DNA of 8,685 nucleotides from Oscillospiraceae bacterium (GTDB taxonomy: Bacteria; Bacillota; Clostridia; Saccharofermentanales; Saccharofermentanaceae), in NCBI GenBank assembly GCA_902767145.1, contig CACXGG010000037.1:1-8685 (forward strand). Direction: 5' to 3'. The position numbers and the translations under genes are program-made. The first letter of the stretch is position 1. Each line of letters starts with the position of its first letter. Below, piece after piece: positions 1-4,657 of this stretch. The notes under the pieces are model-generated. The model was not told where the DNA came from, did no database searches, and worked only from the letters and a program-made list of their open reading frames with translations.

Positions 1-87
1 GCGGAGACGGAGGGATTCGAACCCTCGAGCCCCGGAGGGCTAACGCATTTCGAGTGCGCCTCGTTATGACCACTTCGATACGTCTCC
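1..87 (-). tRNA. tRNA-Ser (anticodon CGA)
   Basis: Read on the minus strand, the acceptor arms GGAGACG (81-87) and CGTCTCC (3-9) pair perfectly. The anticodon loop CTCGAAA gives anticodon CGA, which reads the serine codon UCG. A short extra paired variable arm (GCCC/GGGC) is present, as expected of a class II serine tRNA, and the T arm is GAGGG-TTCGAAT-CCCTC. The discriminator base is G at position 2. Position 1 supplies the first C of a possible encoded CCA; the rest lies outside the window, so whether CCA is encoded cannot be seen. Confidence 0.96.
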
Positions 88-100
88 GTAAGCACGCATT

Positions 101-129
101 ATTTTATAGAATATCAAATGAAAATTCAA
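101..129 (-). promoter_or_regulatory. Promoter of tRNA-Ser
   Basis: On the minus strand, a -35 TTGAAT (124-129), a 17-nt spacer and a -10 TAAAAT (101-106) end about 14 nt before the mature 5' end of the tRNA at 87. The spacing and position fit a housekeeping sigma factor promoter. It lies back to back with the promoter of the gene at 176. Confidence 0.7.
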
Positions 130-137
130 CATTGAAC

Positions 138-146
138 TGATATAAT
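138..146 (+). promoter_or_regulatory. Extended -10 promoter of the zinc-ribbon membrane protein operon
   Basis: TGA followed by a perfect TATAAT (141-146) forms a TG-extended -10 element 30 nt before the start codon at 176. No good -35 hexamer is seen 17 nt upstream, which extended -10 promoters tolerate. The same nine bases, TGATATAAT, recur at 3548-3556 before another membrane protein gene. Confidence 0.6.
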
Positions 147-175
147 CGAAAGAGTTGGAATAAAGGGAGGTTTAT

Positions 176-715
176 ATGTATCTTAACAGGATAAAGATGG
201 GTTCCCTCGGTGTTCTGTACAATGTACTGATGGGTATCGGAGGGGCGCTGGCCATTTTCGCGGTCATTAGTTTTTTAACGGCTTTTGAGCATACAGAGCT
301 GTTCGCGGTGATACTGTTCATGATCGTCGTTCCGAACTTACTGATAGTGGCGGGACTGTTCGGTTTTGCTCTTTTCGGAAAGAAGCGTCTGTACAGGGCG
401 GAGGCCTATAACAGGATCTTCGAGGAGGATCACGACGGCAAGATCCCCTATGAGGTCCTGTCTTCTCTGACGGGCTATTCGCTTCCCAGGGTGAAGAATG
501 ACATTGCGGCCATGACCAGGAACGGAACGTTCAGGAATGTTACCTACGGCAGGACCGGTGCGATGATCATAATGAAGGCGGAGACGGCGAATGATTTTAT
601 CACCGTTTACTGCCCTACATGTGCAGGTGAAGTAAAGATGAGAGTGGGCGGAGGAGCAAGGTGCTCTTTCTGCGGTACGTATTTCAGATCGGAGGGACAG
701 GATGGATTACATTAA
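176..715 (+). CDS. Membrane protein with winged-helix-like segment and C-terminal zinc ribbon (paralog 1)
   Basis: A 179-residue protein of unrecognised function. Two hydrophobic segments (about 14-36 and 41-66) are followed by a soluble region. Residues about 76-132 resemble a winged helix (GKIPYEVLSSLTGYSLPRVK, then a short beta-like stretch). The C-terminus carries a four-cysteine zinc ribbon, C146-x2-C149 and C163-x2-C166. The start is chosen for the ribosome binding site GGGAGG at 165-170, five nt before the ATG. The downstream gene begins inside its last 14 nt, so the two are probably translationally coupled. That gene has the same architecture, so the pair looks like a diverged tandem duplication. 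Likely topology places the helix-turn-helix and zinc ribbon on the cytoplasmic side. A role as a membrane-tethered regulator or assembly factor is only inference. Confidence 0.85.
   Translation: MYLNRIKMGSLGVLYNVLMGIGGALAIFAVISFLTAFEHTELFAVILFMIVVPNLLIVAGLFGFALFGKKRLYRAEAYNRIFEEDHDGKIPYEVLSSLTGYSLPRVKNDIAAMTRNGTFRNVTYGRTGAMIIMKAETANDFITVYCPTCAGEVKMRVGGGARCSFCGTYFRSEGQDGLH
691..696 (+). promoter_or_regulatory. Ribosome binding site inside the upstream gene
   Basis: GGAGGG lies within the 3' end of the first zinc-ribbon gene, five nt before the ATG at 702. It fixes the start of the second gene inside the 14-nt overlap and indicates that both are translated from one transcript. Confidence 0.75.
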
Positions 716-1247
716 TAAGAATACGCTTTTCGTAAAGCTGGGTATCTGGTCTGTCCTGTTCGTCTTTGGATTTACCATGGCTTTCTGCTGCTTCGGCGCT
801 GCTACATCGGGCGGCGGGTTTGCTGTAAGTGCATGGCTCTGCTTCCTGGGATTTTTAAACGTGATGCTGGTGGTCTATTACATTAGAACGCTGATGTTCC
901 TGGGAATGTTTCTCAGGATGAACAACCTACTTGTAAACGATGAGGATGGTCTGGTCCCGGTTAAGGAGATCTGCGACTATCTGCAAATGGACAGGAAGAA
1001 GTTTGAGAAGGCGAGGCTCTACGGTATCCGTAAGAAGATCTTCATCAATATGGTCTATGATGATGCCAATGATAGGTTTATCCTGTCCGACAGGTATAAG
1101 CCGGGTGAGAAGACTACTGCAAAGCCTTTCATCGGCATGAGCTGCCCCGGCTGTGCTGCAGCTCTGAAGATAAGGTCAGGAGCCACGTGTCAGTGCCCTG
1201 TCTGTGGCAGGGAAGTGACAGCTCCTTCCATCATTGTAGAAGAGTAA
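702..1247 (+). CDS. Membrane protein with winged-helix-like segment and C-terminal zinc ribbon (paralog 2)
   Basis: A 181-residue protein with the same layout as its upstream neighbour: two hydrophobic segments (about 13-33 and 40-62), a soluble helix-turn-helix-like segment (about 76-130, with LVPVKEICDYLQMDRKKFEK), and a C-terminal zinc ribbon. The ribbon cysteines are C148-x2-C151 and C165-x2-C168, with an extra Cys at 163. The N-terminal part is Cys/Phe-rich. The gene overlaps the preceding one by 14 nt in another frame and has its own GGAGGG ribosome binding site. No convincing terminator follows; the next gene has its own promoter at 1286-1294. Function is unknown. Conservation of the same three-part layout in both paralogs suggests that they act together, perhaps as a heterodimer, but that is inference. 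Confidence 0.83.
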   Translation: MDYINKNTLFVKLGIWSVLFVFGFTMAFCCFGAATSGGGFAVSAWLCFLGFLNVMLVVYYIRTLMFLGMFLRMNNLLVNDEDGLVPVKEICDYLQMDRKKFEKARLYGIRKKIFINMVYDDANDRFILSDRYKPGEKTTAKPFIGMSCPGCAAALKIRSGATCQCPVCGREVTAPSIIVEE

Positions 1248-1285
1248 AAATCATACAATAGGATGATAGAAATCTGCCACAACCG

Positions 1286-1294
1286 TGGTAAAAT
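1286..1294 (+). promoter_or_regulatory. Extended -10 promoter of the 26-residue repeat protein gene
   Basis: TGG followed by TAAAAT (1289-1294) is a TG-extended -10 element 33 nt before the ATG at 1328. A short dyad, CCAC-aacc-GTGG (1277-1288), abuts and overlaps it and could be an operator, though four-base arms are weak evidence. No good -35 is present. Confidence 0.5.
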
Positions 1295-1327
1295 ATATTT
1301 AATCAATCCAAGAGGAGGATTTCCGTT

Positions 1328-2062
1328 ATGAAACCCGAGAATATCGCAGGACTTACTGTAGAGCAGGTCAGACTTATTCCCAAAAAGGGAAAGATACTTA
1401 TTGCCGAGAAGACAACAGATGAGACGATCCTTAAGGATCTGGCAGCTAACAGAGCTCCCGAGGTTCGTGCCATGGCAGCTTCCAATCCCTGTGTATCAGG
1501 TGAGACAGTTGCAGCTCTCGCTTCCGACGCAGCTCCCATCGTAAGAGCAGGTGTTGCCGCTAATGCAAACACAGCTCCCGATGTACTTGCAAAGCTTGCT
1601 AAGGATCCCGTACCTGATGTCAGGATCTCTGTTGCAGGAAATCCTTCCACAACTCAGGAAACACTCTTTATGCTCCTTGACGACCGTGAGGTTTCCGTAA
1701 GAGAGGCTATCGCTCATAATGCAAATGCAAGTGAGATCATCATCGCTGAGCTTGCAGGAGACGATGTAGACAGCGTCAGAGAAGGTGCTGCTTCCAACCA
1801 CAACATCAATGTCCTTACTCTTTCCGAGCTAGCTGAGGATGAGAGAATGGGTGTACGTCTCCAGGTAGTCAACAATCCTAAGGTTACTCCTGAGATCCTT
1901 TCCACATTTGTTAACGACTTCAAGGCTCAGGTACGTAAGGCAGTTGCTTCCAATCCTACAACATCTGCTGAGACACTTAACCAGCTCATCAACGATAAGG
2001 ACGATGCAGTTTCCGCATCTGCAAGAGCTAACCCTTCCTTCGTTGCAGAGAAGCTCTGGTAA
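1328..2062 (+). CDS. LRV/HEAT-like alpha-solenoid repeat protein
   Basis: A 244-residue protein built almost wholly of eight consecutive 26-residue repeats: 33-58, 59-84, 85-110, 111-136, 137-162, 163-188, 189-214 and 215-240, closing with EKLW. The consensus is roughly ExLxxLAxDxxxxVRxAVAxNPxT. The VR dipeptide keeps strict spacing in seven repeats and becomes VS in the last. The first 32 residues form a non-repeat cap. This pattern resembles the leucine-rich repeat variant (LRV) and HEAT-like families, which form right-handed helical superhelices used for protein binding. No signal peptide or membrane segment is seen, so it is probably cytoplasmic. The ribosome binding site AGAGGAGG (1311-1318) lies nine nt before the ATG. 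The gene is monocistronic, with its own promoter and a strong terminator. Codon use is strongly biased to GCT/GCA, CTT, AAG and TCC, suggesting good expression. The partner is unknown. Confidence 0.88.
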   Translation: MKPENIAGLTVEQVRLIPKKGKILIAEKTTDETILKDLAANRAPEVRAMAASNPCVSGETVAALASDAAPIVRAGVAANANTAPDVLAKLAKDPVPDVRISVAGNPSTTQETLFMLLDDREVSVREAIAHNANASEIIIAELAGDDVDSVREGAASNHNINVLTLSELAEDERMGVRLQVVNNPKVTPEILSTFVNDFKAQVRKAVASNPTTSAETLNQLINDKDDAVSASARANPSFVAEKLW

Positions 2063-2086
2063 TAATTATTGTTTTTGTGATAATGA

Positions 2087-2117
2087 AACTCCCGGTCGTG
2101 TGGCCGGGAGTTTTTTG
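2087..2117 (+). terminator. Intrinsic terminator after the repeat-protein gene
   Basis: A nine-bp stem AACTCCCGG (2087-2095) / CCGGGAGTT (2104-2112) is followed by a T-rich tract (2111-2116, and more T-rich sequence downstream). It ends the plus-strand gene at 2062. The minus-strand gene ending at 2144 converges on it, but the U tract in that direction is poor (TTT then CATT), so bidirectional use is uncertain. Confidence 0.88.
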
Positions 2118-2143
2118 TTTCTGTTTTTTTGTTTTTTCGCTTA

Positions 2144-2656
2144 TCAGCTGCAGCTTCTGAGTGATTCGATACATGCGATGAACATGACGACCACCAGGAT
2201 GATGCAGATGACTACAAGTGCGATGTAAAGGATCATGAGTACCTTCCCCAATGTGTTCTTGGGATACTTGACCCTGACGTAGATCATGAGGACCCATGCT
2301 GCGATCTCGGCAGCACCCATGACGAGATAGATGAGACCGAATATAGCTTCGTATGCGTTGTTTACTGCGTTATAGTCGTTCTTCAGGGAAACGTTGAGAA
2401 CTGAATAGAGGATGAAGCTGAGGATACCAGTTACAAGTCCGGGCAGGAACATGCAGCAAAGAGAGATGATGCAGAGCTTGTTAGCCTTCTGCTTGTCTTC
2501 GGGTGTCTCGGGCATATCCTTTTTGTTGACATATACCGGAGCCGGCTGCTGATACTGGGGCTGAACCTGAGGCTGAGGCTGAACCTGAGGCTGAGGCTGA
2601 GGCTGGGGTTGTGTCTGAACCTGAGGCTGTGCCTGTTCGTTAGGATTGTTTTCCAT
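2144..2656 (-). CDS. Small membrane protein with Pro/Gln-repeat N-terminus
   Basis: A 170-residue protein. Residues 9-39 are a low-complexity Pro-Gln/Val-Gln repeat, followed by a charged linker (about 44-60). Three hydrophobic segments follow (about 61-84, 101-128 and 137-162), with a short Cys-containing tail. The Pro/Gln region is likely a flexible extension on one face of the membrane. The start has a weak site, AAGGGA, eight to nine nt upstream. The start codon lies inside the 3' end of the Lgt-like gene (17-nt overlap), so the two share a transcript and are probably translationally coupled. I do not recognise a specific family. Its resemblance in design (low-complexity N-terminus plus membrane C-terminus) to the protein at 3589-4269 is architectural, not evidence of homology. 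Confidence 0.8.
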   Translation of the reverse strand: MENNPNEQAQPQVQTQPQPQPQPQVQPQPQVQPQYQQPAPVYVNKKDMPETPEDKQKANKLCIISLCCMFLPGLVTGILSFILYSVLNVSLKNDYNAVNNAYEAIFGLIYLVMGAAEIAAWVLMIYVRVKYPKNTLGKVLMILYIALVVICIILVVVMFIACIESLRSCS

Positions 2657-3341
2657 TATCTTTCCCTTCTTTCGTAAGCTTTCTTAATAATACAATACAT
2701 CCTATTGATATTCCACCTACCACGACTGCGATGACCTGACTGCGGGATACGGCGATCCCTACATGGGATTCCCTGAAGGCGTCGTTGATGATCCTTACGG
2801 CGACTGACAGGAGCAGGGAGATGGTGCCGGCGGTGAGCTTGTCCTTCATCTTGAGGAACATGGCCAGTGATATGAGGAAGACTGCCATGAATGAGACGAT
2901 GTCCAGGATCTGTACCGGGAAGAAGGACTCGCCATTATATACCAGGGCAAAGGGTCCGTCGTATGGAAAGCCCCTGCAGCAGCCTGCCAGGGTGCATCCG
3001 ACCTTACTTAAAGAGAACATGAAGGGAGCCACGATTATCCAGGCTGAAAAGACTTCCTTTTCGTGCTCCCTGAAGATCAGGACTGTAGATGTCACGGCCA
3101 CCACCAGTCCGAAGGCGGCTCCAAGGCCGGCGAGGCCAAGCTTATGTTCTGTAATCAGGGTGAGGAAGATTGCGCAGTTGAAGATGCAGAAAAGGGACAT
3201 GAGAGATGTGAGGAGGATCTGCTTCCTTGAGACGGAAGCCTTCTTCATGAGTATGCATGCGACAGCTACACCCAGAAGGACCGAGCCCATTACGATGAGG
3301 GAATAGGGGGATCTTGTGAATTCAGGGATCTCTATGCTCAT
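2640..3341 (-). CDS. Lgt-like (prolipoprotein diacylglyceryl transferase family) membrane protein
   Basis: A polytopic membrane protein of 233 residues from the ATG at 3341. The start is chosen because AAAGG (3350-3354) sits eight nt upstream. The longer TTG-started frame (to 3395) would use the -35 box of the gene's own promoter as its start. Lgt transfers diacylglycerol from phosphatidylglycerol to the lipobox cysteine of preprolipoproteins. The family signature is seen at 111-130 (SKVGCTLAGCCRGFPYDGP, matching the Lgt GRxGN...G region in its Cys-rich form), then FPVQILDIV at about 141-149 (Lgt HPxQLYE). A C-terminal RESHVGIAVSRSQV (190-203) matches the Lgt R-x-P-D...GQ region. Departures matter: the conserved Gly-Arg is Ser-Lys (112-113), and the HPxQLYE histidine and glutamate are absent. 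It may be a paralog with changed substrate or no lipoprotein activity. It is the first gene of an operon with the gene at 2144-2656. Confidence 0.68.
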   Translation of the reverse strand: MSIEIPEFTRSPYSLIVMGSVLLGVAVACILMKKASVSRKQILLTSLMSLFCIFNCAIFLTLITEHKLGLAGLGAAFGLVVAVTSTVLIFREHEKEVFSAWIIVAPFMFSLSKVGCTLAGCCRGFPYDGPFALVYNGESFFPVQILDIVSFMAVFLISLAMFLKMKDKLTAGTISLLLSVAVRIINDAFRESHVGIAVSRSQVIAVVVGGISIGCIVLLRKLTKEGKDNGKQS

Positions 3342-3366
3342 TTCTTCTTCCTTTAATTTTTTTATT

Positions 3367-3395
3367 AATCTATCACTCTTGCCTAACTGATTCAA
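3367..3395 (-). promoter_or_regulatory. Promoter of the Lgt-like operon
   Basis: On the minus strand, -35 TTGAAT (3390-3395), a 17-nt spacer and -10 TAGATT (3367-3372), the latter preceded by TGA as an extended -10. The predicted start near 3360 leaves a leader of about 19 nt, just enough for the ribosome binding site. It overlaps the oppositely oriented tRNA-Val promoter. Confidence 0.75.
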
Positions 3396-3407
3396 ATCAA
3401 GTATAAT
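3379..3407 (+). promoter_or_regulatory. Promoter of tRNA-Val
   Basis: -35 TTGCCT (3379-3384), a 17-nt spacer and a perfect -10 TATAAT (3402-3407). It ends 12 nt before the mature 5' end of the tRNA at 3420. The -35 region lies inside the spacer of the opposing promoter. Confidence 0.78.
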
Positions 3408-3419
3408 TACCTTCGCTAC

Positions 3420-3496
3420 GGATGATTAGCTCAGCTGGTTAGAGTACCTGCTTGACGTGCAGGGGGTCACAGATTCGAATTCTGTATCATCCACCA
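3420..3496 (+). tRNA. tRNA-Val (anticodon GAC)
   Basis: A 77-nt tRNA with acceptor arm GGATGAT (3420-3426) / ATCATCC (3486-3492), discriminator A and an encoded CCA (3494-3496). The anticodon stem CCTGC/GCAGG encloses the loop TTGACGT, giving anticodon GAC for the valine codon GUC (and GUU by wobble). The T arm contains the usual TTCGAAT loop. It is followed at once by its own terminator, so it is a single-tRNA transcription unit. Confidence 0.98.
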
Positions 3497-3500
3497 CAGG

Positions 3501-3530
3501 AGTCCGGTACCTTCGGTGCCGGACTTTTTT
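3501..3530 (+). terminator. Intrinsic terminator of tRNA-Val
   Basis: An eleven-bp stem (arms 3501-3511 and 3515-3525, one G-U pair, loop TTC) followed by TTTTTT (3525-3530). It begins five nt after the tRNA CCA end. Confidence 0.93.
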
Positions 3531-3547
3531 CTATTTTAAATATTGCG

Positions 3548-3556
3548 TGATATAAT
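3548..3556 (+). promoter_or_regulatory. Extended -10 promoter of the Pro/Val-rich membrane protein
   Basis: TGA-TATAAT (TATAAT at 3551-3556), identical to the element at 138-146, lies 32 nt before the ATG at 3589 and just after the tRNA-Val terminator. No convincing -35 hexamer is seen. Confidence 0.6.
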
Positions 3557-3588
3557 GTTTCTATCGAATGATCAAAGGAGGGTAAATC

Positions 3589-4269
3589 ATGAGTGATCTT
3601 GATAATGAGAACATTAAGTTAGACGATACCATTGAAGAGGCTGCATCTAATGTTGAGGAGACTATCGAGGCTGTAGCAGAAGAGGCTGCTCCTGTAGTTG
3701 AGCCCGTTGTGGAGCCTGTAGTTACTCCCGTTGAGCCTGTTGCACCTGTAGTACCTGTTACTCCCGTTGCACCGGTTACACCTGTTGAGCCTGTCAAGGA
3801 GCAGGTCGTACCTCCTGTGGTCCCCGTTGCCGCACCTTCCGAGCCCGCGCCCGTTACAATGAGCAAGGCTGATCTTAAGAAGCAGCAGAAGGCTGAGCAG
3901 AAGGCTGCAAAGCAGGCTGCCAAGAATGATGCCAAGAAGCAGAAGAAGCTTGATAAGATCGCAAAAGAGCAGGAGAAGAAGGACGCATGTCCCAAGGAGT
4001 ATAAGCCTGTATCCGTTTCCAAGTATTTCTGGTTCGGTATCCTGAGCTTCCTTCCCCTGATCGGTCTGGTATTTACGATCATCACATCCATTGCACCCAG
4101 GAACAAGAATGTTAAGAACTTCGAGAGAGCTATCCTCGTTTATTACATCATTACCATCATACTGGCACTCATCGGAGGACTTGTTGCTACATTCATCAAT
4201 CCTCACGCTGTATCCAATATCGTAGAGGCATTCTCATACTTCTTCGAGGATCTTGCATCAGCATTCTGA
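3589..4269 (+). CDS. Membrane protein with acidic, Pro/Val-repeat and Lys/Ala-rich N-terminal region
   Basis: A 226-residue protein with four zones. Residues 1-34 are acidic. Residues about 35-82 are a Pro-Val repeat built of VEPV, VTPV and VAPV units. Residues about 92-132 are a Lys/Ala/Gln-rich stretch likely to be a long helix or coiled coil. Residues about 146-204 hold two hydrophobic segments (about 147-168 and 181-203), joined by a loop with PRNKNVKNFERA. The paired hydrophobic block followed by N-x-K-x-F-x-R/K-A recalls a small membrane module common at the ends of Bacillota proteins. I name no family. Ribosome binding site AAAGGAGGG (3574-3582) lies six nt before the ATG. The gene is monocistronic, bounded by terminators on both sides. 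The extended Pro/Val region may be a spacer. Function is unknown. Confidence 0.82.
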   Translation: MSDLDNENIKLDDTIEEAASNVEETIEAVAEEAAPVVEPVVEPVVTPVEPVAPVVPVTPVAPVTPVEPVKEQVVPPVVPVAAPSEPAPVTMSKADLKKQQKAEQKAAKQAAKNDAKKQKKLDKIAKEQEKKDACPKEYKPVSVSKYFWFGILSFLPLIGLVFTIITSIAPRNKNVKNFERAILVYYIITIILALIGGLVATFINPHAVSNIVEAFSYFFEDLASAF

Positions 4270-4290
4270 TGGATTTAGACGAATTATTGA

Positions 4291-4317
4291 AGGGACTGCC
4301 ACGGCAGTCCCTTTTTT
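4291..4317 (+). terminator. Intrinsic terminator after the Pro/Val-rich protein gene
   Basis: AGGGACTGCC (4291-4300) pairs with GGCAGTCCCT (4303-4312), effectively a nine-bp stem with a CACG loop, followed by TTTTTT. It closes the gene ending at 4269 and marks the left edge of the structured block. Confidence 0.93.
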
Positions 4318-4327
4318 ATGCATGAAA

Positions 4328-4370
4328 AATGTCCTAAAAGGTGTCCCGCTTGGACACGCTGGAGGACATT
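4328..4370. repeat. Two-tier inverted repeat (hairpin or cruciform)
   Basis: Outer arms AATGTCCT (4328-4335) / AGGACATT (4363-4370) and inner arms GTGTCC (4341-4346) / GGACAC (4352-4357) are both perfect. They are separated by equal five-nt interior loops and closed by the five-nt loop CGCTT. It is not followed by a T tract, so it is not an intrinsic terminator. Confidence 0.8.
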
Positions 4371-4433
4371 ATGCAAGGGGATTACCCAGATGATTGCTCA
4401 GCCGGGGCAAGCTGGTGGGTAATAAGTGGGTGA
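4371..4433 (+). CDS. Possible 20-residue peptide frame (doubtful)
   Basis: An ATG at 4371 opens 20 codons (MQGDYPDDC... to WWVISG) ending with TGA at 4431-4433. GGAGGA at 4361-4366 is correctly spaced as a ribosome binding site but lies in the 3' arm of the hairpin at 4328-4370, which would sequester it. The same frame in the second 53-nt unit reads a similar string (PDEC..G.SWWV, then stop) but lacks an ATG and a ribosome binding site. Most differences between the two copies change the amino acid, which argues against selection on a peptide. Probably not a gene. Confidence 0.15.
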   Translation: MQGDYPDDCSAGASWWVISG

Positions 4434-4487
4434 ATTGCCCAGATGAGTGCCCGGTTGGGGTAAGTTGGTGGGTAAGCCGGAGGTGAA
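4382..4487 (+). repeat. Two imperfect 53-nt tandem repeats with conserved hairpin potential
   Basis: Units 4382-4434 and 4435-4487 align without gaps over 53 nt with 13 differences (about 75% identity). In each, unit positions 1-7 (TTACCCA or TTGCCCA) pair with 35-41 (TGGGTAA), and 17-21 pair with 30-34, leaving an eight-nt loop and a nine-nt bulge on the 5' side. Five differences fall in the paired positions and all keep pairing (G-U allowed). A truncated third piece follows at 4488-4508. Confidence 0.75.
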
Positions 4488-4506
4488 TTGGCTGAGCTGG
4501 TAGATG

Positions 4507-4622
4507 AATTCCCCTCAGTGTTCCCCTAATAGGGGAATTTCAGAGGGTTAAGTGGGGAATTATCTGAAGCTGCTTCGAATTATTCCCCTTAAAAGTCGAA
4601 AAATGACTAAAAGAGGGGAATT
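4507..4622. repeat. Nested GGGGAATT/AATTCCCC inverted repeats (multi-branch fold)
   Basis: A perfect ten-bp outer pair, AATTCCCCTC (4507-4516) / GAGGGGAATT (4613-4622), encloses three smaller inverted repeats. Hairpin A is TTCCCCT-AAT-AGGGGAA (4521-4537). Hairpin B has GGGGAAT (4554-4560) / ATTCCCC (4582-4588) around an inner GAAG/CTTC stem. A weak hairpin C has AGTC (4594-4597) / GACT (4605-4608). Because all arms share the same core, alternative pairings are also possible. Confidence 0.7.
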
Positions 4623-4627
4623 TGGGT

Positions 4628-4655
4628 AAAAAAAGAGCCGCTGGGCGGCTCTTTT
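4628..4655 (-). terminator. Intrinsic terminator of the yhbD-arsR operon
   Basis: On the minus strand a perfect eleven-bp stem (arms 4645-4655 and 4631-4641, loop of three) runs into a T tract made by the A run at 4628-4634. It starts three nt after the arsR stop codon (4658-4660). In the plus direction the tract is shorter (TTTT), so it may also block read-through that way. Confidence 0.92.
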
Positions 4656-4657
4656 CG

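Larger units (their letters stand above)
4318..4627. repeat. Gene-free block of repeats and inverted repeats between two terminators
   Basis: The stretch lies between the terminators of two convergent genes. In order it holds a two-tier hairpin (4328-4370), two 53-nt tandem units (4382-4434, 4435-4487), a short degenerate third piece (4488-4508), and a segment with six copies of GGGGAA/TTCCCC that pair in a nested way (4507-4622). No clear promoter is seen. The only reading frame with a ribosome binding site is a 20-codon one at 4371-4433. Candidates are a structured non-coding RNA, a non-autonomous interspersed element, or a degenerate remnant. The sequence cannot decide among them. Confidence 0.6.

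Noticed and set aside
1303..1923. Minus-strand frames opposite the 26-residue repeat gene
   Set aside because: They are Ala/Ser-rich shadows of the repeat codons without start signals.
2087..2112. Terminator serving the minus-strand membrane protein operon as well
   Set aside because: The hairpin is symmetric, but the minus-strand U tract is only three bases before mixed sequence. I annotate it only for the plus strand.
3339..3395. Upstream TTG start for the Lgt-like protein adding 18 residues
   Set aside because: The TTG is part of the -35 hexamer TTGAAT of the promoter, and the internal ATG has a well-placed AAAGG site, so the extension would not be transcribed.
3561..4106. Minus-strand frame rich in Gly-x-Thr triplets resembling a collagen-like protein
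   Set aside because: It is the antisense shadow of the Pro/Val repeats of the plus-strand gene, which has its own ribosome binding site, promoter and terminators. No start signal supports the minus frame.
4401..4480. G-quadruplex potential on the plus strand
   Set aside because: G runs are separated by long irregular loops and mostly take part in the hairpin arms. A stable quadruplex is not supported.
4382..4508. CRISPR-like array
   Set aside because: Two adjacent diverged 53-nt units and a fragment have no spacers, no exact repeats and no cas genes nearby.
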